Source: an uncultured Eubacteriaceae bacterium (GTDB lineage: Bacteria > Bacillota > Clostridia > Eubacteriales > Eubacteriaceae). Taken from it: a DNA stretch of 16,703 nucleotides. Of this stretch, positions 13,943-16,703 are shown piece by piece. Below the pieces are notes generated by a model that was given only the letters and a program-made list of their open reading frames with translations, ran no database searches and was not told where the DNA came from. Numbering within the stretch: position 1 is the first letter of the stretch; each line of letters opens with the position of its first letter. A program made the position numbers and the translations under genes. Where the stretch lies: positions 1 through 16,703 of the forward strand of contig CANRHG010000023.1 in assembly GCA_947630385.1 (NCBI GenBank). Direction: 5' to 3'.

Positions 13943-14991
13943 CAGTCTACAACTTGTATATTTGATAATAAATAATTCATGTTCTTAAGATCCGCTTCCG
14001 AAAGCACCTGACCTACCGCGAAAAGTTGGTTTCCATTTGTGTCTATAATGGGGCCGGTAAAGACGGCTAAATTTCCGTTATTGATCTCTTCTTTTGCTTT
14101 AGCCACGCTGTTTTCGGCCGACTGTCTTAAGATTTGATTGTTTGTTGTCAGATCGACAAAACCATTTTGAAGCGTTCCGACAAAAACGGAATTATCGAAC
14201 TGCCCGTTTATCTTGTTTTCAATTATATCGTAATAAAAATCCCTGAAATCAAGGGTCAAAGATCCTAGGTACGTATCCCTATCCGTTAGGTTATGATCGG
14301 AGTTTCCAATGACCTTAACCCCTCTATCCGAGGCCTCGACCAAAGGCGTATTGTCGTCGAGGTTGGTGGAAATAACGTCGCAGCCGTTAAAGATCAGCTT
14401 GCTGATGGCAGCGTTGATGCTCGTTCTGGTGTCGTTTTCCAGATAATCCAGTTGGATTTTTACGTTCGGATTGGCGTCTCTCACACCCAGGGCGAACGCG
14501 TTGATCTCAACCAGGCTTTGGTTATCCTGGTTTTTCGAAATATAACCGATCAAATTACCCGAAGTGGATTCGGCGGCAGCAATGCCTGCCAGATAATTAG
14601 CTTCATATTTTCTAAAAGAATAACTCTTTATGTTATCCCCGGTAATTCCGGAGTCGTAAACGACAAAGTCTATGTCAGGGTGTTGCTCCGTGATGGGCGC
14701 CAAGGCCCCGTCCAGCTTGTTGTCGGATATAAAAAAGAGACTCGCGCCGTTTTTGATCATTTCATCAACGACCCCGGGTAGGGTTTCATTGCTTACGTTT
14801 TCTTTGACGATCGTCTTAAGTTGTCCGCTGAAATCTTCAACCACTTGTTTACGCGCGTTGTCCTGAGCAAGCTCGATGTCTTCCGAATTGATAGAACCTG
14901 TATATATAAAACCGACGGTAATGACTTGGTCTTTGACCGAGCAACCGGTAATTGCTAAGAGTATTGTAAGAACTATAAGGATTCGTTTCAT
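13942..14991 (-). CDS. BMP-family (Med/PnrA-like) substrate-binding lipoprotein
   Basis: A 349-residue lipoprotein: signal peptide with lipobox AITGC (Cys17), then a PBP1-type BMP domain. The start of the mature part, VITVGFIYTGSINSEDIELAQD, and YSFRKYEANYLAGIAAAE, LIGYISKNQD and FALGVRDANPN resemble BMP proteins; relatives bind purine nucleosides (PnrA group) or belong to the Med group. No ATPase or permease gene is adjacent, so it is not part of a visible complete transporter. It is the first gene of the operon that continues with aroB, and its upstream region holds the promoter and palindromes. The ligand cannot be assigned. Its place at the head of an aro and c-di-AMP operon is unusual and suggests a role in sensing or taking up a metabolite. 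Confidence 0.85.
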   Translation of the reverse strand: MKRILIVLTILLAITGCSVKDQVITVGFIYTGSINSEDIELAQDNARKQVVEDFSGQLKTIVKENVSNETLPGVVDEMIKNGASLFFISDNKLDGALAPITEQHPDIDFVVYDSGITGDNIKSYSFRKYEANYLAGIAAAESTSGNLIGYISKNQDNQSLVEINAFALGVRDANPNVKIQLDYLENDTRTSINAAISKLIFNGCDVISTNLDDNTPLVEASDRGVKVIGNSDHNLTDRDTYLGSLTLDFRDFYYDIIENKINGQFDNSVFVGTLQNGFVDLTTNNQILRQSAENSVAKAKEEINNGNLAVFTGPIIDTNGNQLFAVGQVLSEADLKNMNYLLSNIQVVD

Positions 14992-15017
14992 TGCTTTCCA
15001 ATAAAAATTAAAGATAA

Positions 15018-15047
15018 TTATGATATCATAACTATGTTAGCATAGTT
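15018..15047. promoter_or_regulatory. Two overlapping palindromes, candidate operators
   Basis: TTATGATATCATAA (15018-15031) is a perfect 14-bp palindrome. AACTATG (15030-15036) and CATAGTT (15041-15047) are perfect 7-bp arms with a 4-base centre. They overlap by two bases and cover the -10 box and the spacer of the candidate minus-strand promoter of the lipoprotein-aro-cda operon. This arrangement suggests binding of a dimeric repressor; the divergent MarR-type protein is the nearest candidate. Confidence 0.6.
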
Positions 15048-15052
15048 TTTAA
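15025..15052 (-). promoter_or_regulatory. Candidate promoter of the lipoprotein-aro-cda operon
   Basis: On the minus strand TTAAAA (15052-15047) and TATGAT (15030-15025) are 16 bp apart. The predicted start is near 15018, giving a leader of about 27 nt before the ATG at 14991, with GGAAAG just upstream of that ATG. The -35 box is weak. The assignment is strengthened by the palindromes that fit the spacer and -10. Confidence 0.5.
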
Positions 15053-15058
15053 GCCAAT

Positions 15059-15087
15059 TTGTAACAAAAAAATCCCGGTTTTAAAAT
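15059..15087 (+). promoter_or_regulatory. Candidate promoter of the MarR-type gene
   Basis: TTGTAA (15059-15064) and TAAAAT (15082-15087) are 17 bp apart. The predicted start is near 15094, giving a 75-nt leader. The -10 lies inside the first copy of the 11-bp direct repeat, and inverted arms CCGGTTT (15075-15081) and AAACCGG (15110-15116) flank the start, as expected for autoregulation. Confidence 0.55.
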
Positions 15088-15100
15088 CCTTTTAAAATCC
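15079..15100. repeat. Tandem 11-bp direct repeat over the MarR gene promoter
   Basis: TTTTAAAATCC occurs twice back to back (15079-15089 and 15090-15100). The derived 11-mer ATCCTTTTAAA at 15086-15096 recurs exactly at 15132-15142. The 11-base period is close to one helical turn, so a protein would meet each copy on the same face of the DNA. Confidence 0.7.
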
Positions 15101-15169
15101 ATAGTTCCTAAACCGGTATTTTATTAAACCGATCCTTTTAAATGAGAAAATAAAAATTCGGAGATAAAC

Positions 15170-15766
15170 GTGGCCTCGAAAAAAAAGAAGAAAAACAAAG
15201 ACAAAAAAGAAAAAAAGTTAAAACAGAAGTCAAGCAAAAAGGTTACGACCAAAAAAACAGAACCGTCTGAAAAGAAAAAGACGAAAAAGAAAAGTGAAGT
15301 TAAATTAGCCGAAAATACCGTGAGCGTACCGGCCGTTTTTGAAACTTTCCAAAATTTGATCGAAGTCATGGAGCCGATTTCAAAAGAACCCATGACCTTC
15401 AACGATCAACACATCTATCAATCGGAAATTGAAGCTTTAAAAATTATCGGAGACAATCAACCGGTCACCTTAAACGAACTATCGGAAATCCTTAATATTT
15501 CCAAAAGCGCGGTATTAAAGACCGTAAACAAACTCCAGATAAAAGGCCTGGTAGAAAAGGACAAAGCGCCGTCCGGGGCAAGGCAGGTAGCGGTCTCTTT
15601 AACTTCCAAAGGTGAAAAAGCGAGTGAGGAAATCCCCGCTTACGAAGAAAAGTTGAGCCGTCCGGTCACCGGGGCTTTAGAAAGTTTAAGCGCAAAAGAA
15701 CTGGCGATTTTTAACGGCTCTCTTGAGAGGATTCTTGCCCAGATCAATAAAAGTCAAGCCATCTAA
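15170..15766 (+). CDS. MarR-type winged-helix regulator with lysine-rich N-terminal tail
   Basis: A 198-residue putative transcription regulator. Residues 1-45 are a low-complexity basic tail with 23 lysines, then comes a MarR-like fold: helices around 50-90, a winged helix at about 90-150 (TLNELSEILNISKSAVLKTV as helix-turn-helix, KGLVEKDKAPSGARQVAVSL as wing), and C-terminal dimerisation helices. The start GTG at 15170 is supported by GGAG 6 nt upstream; a later start would remove the tail but has no ribosome binding site that I can see. Usual MarR proteins are about 140-160 residues, and the extra length equals the tail. It is divergent from the lipoprotein-aro-cda operon and shares a 178-bp region with it, so it may regulate both itself and that operon. 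No ligand can be inferred. Confidence 0.85.
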   Translation: MASKKKKKNKDKKEKKLKQKSSKKVTTKKTEPSEKKKTKKKSEVKLAENTVSVPAVFETFQNLIEVMEPISKEPMTFNDQHIYQSEIEALKIIGDNQPVTLNELSEILNISKSAVLKTVNKLQIKGLVEKDKAPSGARQVAVSLTSKGEKASEEIPAYEEKLSRPVTGALESLSAKELAIFNGSLERILAQINKSQAI

Positions 15767-15782
15767 TTATGATTTTTATAAC

Positions 15783-15816
15783 AACGACCTAGATCACCGA
15801 TCTAGGTCGTTAATTT
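15783..15816. terminator. Bidirectional terminator after the MarR gene
   Basis: A perfect 13-bp inverted repeat AACGACCTAGATC (15783-15795) and GATCTAGGTCGTT (15799-15811) with a 3-base loop, followed by AATTTT on the plus strand and by GTTATAAAAAT on the minus strand. T runs are modest, but the stem is strong. The TGA (15796-15794) of the minus-strand membrane-protein gene lies at the loop and second arm. Confidence 0.82.
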
Positions 15817-16279
15817 TCTCTTTGTTTTCAATTTCCGATTTCCGGTAGAGTTTTTCGAGTGAGGTGAAATAATAATAAAAGCCAAAATAGATCCCCGCGA
15901 CAATTAGGGCAAGCGATAAAAATAAATCGGTAAAAAATATATTATTGGTTGTCCAGTAGATCAGTGCCGCTATAATCGGTAAAACGATGATTAAGATTAT
16001 GATCTTCCCTAAGTTGTCTTTTAATTTATTAGCCTTCTCTTTTACCGAATCCATTTCAGCTTCTATTTCTTTGGTCCTTATAAGAGGCTCTTTAATCTCA
16101 GCACTCGGTCTTGCCTGAAAAAGGACCACGCAAAAGAACAAGCAAATCGCAAAAAAGACAAACCCGACGAGCTTATAACGGGGATAAGCCATTAAAAAAA
16201 GCGTAGGTCCCAAACATCCGAAAAAGATGATAAAGGAAACGTAAGCATTCTTTTTCTTAAGTTCCGACAAGTCGTTCAT
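15794..16279 (-). CDS. Hypothetical four-helix membrane protein
   Basis: An unrecognised 161-residue protein with two pairs of hydrophobic helices (about residues 12-32 and 37-55; 90-109 and 115-137). A charged segment between the pairs (about 58-88, rich in Glu and Lys) is likely coiled, and the C-terminal tail is charged (EKLYRKSEIENKEKIND). Both termini and the middle segment are predicted cytosolic. The start overlaps the mnmA stop as ATGA (16279-16276), so it is cotranslated with mnmA, although nothing suggests a role in tRNA modification. It ends inside the bidirectional terminator. Confidence 0.8.
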   Translation of the reverse strand: MNDLSELKKKNAYVSFIIFFGCLGPTLFLMAYPRYKLVGFVFFAICLFFCVVLFQARPSAEIKEPLIRTKEIEAEMDSVKEKANKLKDNLGKIIILIIVLPIIAALIYWTTNNIFFTDLFLSLALIVAGIYFGFYYYFTSLEKLYRKSEIENKEKINDLDR

Positions 16280-16703
16280 TTGATTATGTCTTTTATCTTT
16301 CCGCTACCGACACAGACGTCGCCGTCGTATAAAACGACCTGTTGTCCCGGCGTGATCGCCCTTTGCTTTTCTTTAAAATCCACCCTTAAAAGGTCTTCGT
16401 CTTCTAGTTTAACCGTCACGTCCTGATCGCTCTGGCGGTATCTGAATTTGGCCGAAAGATTTAGGCTCTCTTCAATCCCTTTCGGCTTACCGGAGATCCA
16501 GTTGAGATCGTCGGCGTAAAGACCCTTGGAATAGAGCGCTTTATTTCCGTTTCCCTGAACGACGTATAAAATGTTGTTTTCCAGGTCCTTATCGCAGACG
16601 AACCATGGCTCGCCCGTTCCCTTTCCCTGTCCGCCAATTCCAAGGCCCTTTCGCTGTCCCAGGGTATAAAAAGCCAGCCCTATGTGCTTGCCTTTTTTCT
16701 CAC
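16276..16703 (-). CDS. mnmA: tRNA-specific 2-thiouridylase MnmA, C-terminal part (5' end outside window)
   Basis: The last 142 residues of MnmA, which thiolates U34 of tRNAs for Lys, Glu and Gln. Read from the window edge, the frame contains the family segment GLAFYTLGQRKGLGIGG, then GEPWFVCDKD, LYSKGLYADDLNWI and the C-terminal beta-barrel with AKFRYRQSDQDV and ITPGQQVVLYDGDVCVGSG. The ATP-pyrophosphatase domain and the two catalytic cysteines lie beyond the window end. The frame is open to base 16703 with no internal start required. Its TGA overlaps the ATG of the small membrane protein downstream. Confidence 0.95.
   Translation of the reverse strand, partial: EKKGKHIGLAFYTLGQRKGLGIGGQGKGTGEPWFVCDKDLENNILYVVQGNGNKALYSKGLYADDLNWISGKPKGIEESLNLSAKFRYRQSDQDVTVKLEDEDLLRVDFKEKQRAITPGQQVVLYDGDVCVGSGKIKDIIK

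Noticed and set aside
14293..14781. 162-codon open frame on the plus strand inside the lipoprotein gene
   Set aside because: It lies wholly opposite a gene with a clear lipobox and BMP motifs, and its product has no family features.
15079..15142. Repeats considered as a CRISPR or integration site
   Set aside because: Only two or three 11-bp AT-rich copies, no spacers of uniform size, and no cas or integrase genes; promoter overlap fits an operator better.
15124..15402. Phe-rich 92-codon open frame on the minus strand
   Set aside because: It is the complement of the lysine codons of the MarR-type tail (AAA/AAG read as TTT/CTT) and has no start signals.
16461..16643. 60-codon minus-strand frame inside the mnmA region
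   Set aside because: Out of frame with the MnmA reading, which is open to the window edge and shows the GLAFYTLGQRKG motif.

Overview
The window reads as a chromosomal segment of a low-to-moderate GC, anaerobic Gram-positive (Firmicutes, Clostridia/Tissierellia-like) bacterium. Supporting signs are the glpK plus GlpA-like/HcnB-like/DUF1667 cassette, a CdaA/CdaR c-di-AMP pair, a Lipo-box lipoprotein, strong AGGAGG-type ribosome binding sites, and a one-piece tmRNA with an ALAA-ending tag. I cannot name a genus from the sequence alone. There are no insertion sequences, phage genes, CRISPR arrays, tRNAs or rRNAs.

Layout. (1) 1-3733, plus strand: the end of a glycerol utilisation operon: glycerol kinase (5' cut by the window edge), a soluble GlpA-type FAD dehydrogenase with a BFD-type 2Fe-2S domain, a pyridine-nucleotide flavoprotein and a small DUF1667 Cys-cluster protein, all joined by TGATG or ATGA overlaps. 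(2) 3760-4329, minus: a TMEM175-type potassium channel. (3) 4448-5284, plus: smpB and tmRNA, the two trans-translation components. They are separated by a single nucleotide and appear to share a near-consensus promoter that gives smpB almost no 5' leader. (4) 5285-5878: about 0.6 kb of AT-rich DNA without a credible protein gene. It has two candidate intrinsic terminators, a candidate structured small RNA, and a promoter for the next gene. (5) 5879-7165, plus: an unrecognised single-pass acidic membrane protein. (6) 14991-7194, minus: a tightly packed eight-gene operon: BMP-family lipoprotein, aroB, aroA, aroC, chorismate mutase, cdaA, cdaR, and a CDF cation transporter. It joins the chorismate branch of aromatic synthesis to c-di-AMP signalling and ion transport. 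(7) 14992-15169: a divergent regulatory region with two overlapping palindromes over the lipoprotein promoter, and an 11-bp tandem direct repeat over the promoter of the divergent gene. (8) 15170-15766, plus: a MarR-type regulator with a very lysine-rich N-terminal tail. (9) 16703-15794, minus: the C-terminal end of mnmA (tRNA 2-thiouridylase) overlapping a small four-helix membrane protein.

How it works together. The glp cassette would phosphorylate glycerol and oxidise glycerol-3-phosphate in the cytosol, passing electrons through flavins and an iron-sulfur domain, probably to NAD. The large minus-strand operon would supply chorismate and prephenate and also make c-di-AMP, with a divergent MarR-type protein as a plausible local regulator. 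A recurring architectural trait is that at all three convergent gene ends (3733/3760, 7165/7194, 15766/15794) one long inverted repeat serves both strands as terminator and also contains the stop codon of the minus-strand gene.

The most notable points are the Arg-to-Ile change inside the CdaA GTRHR motif, the mixed aro-cda operon with palindromic operator candidates, the near-leaderless smpB with tmRNA starting one nucleotide after its stop codon, and the unexplained structured DNA between tmRNA and the gene at 5879.
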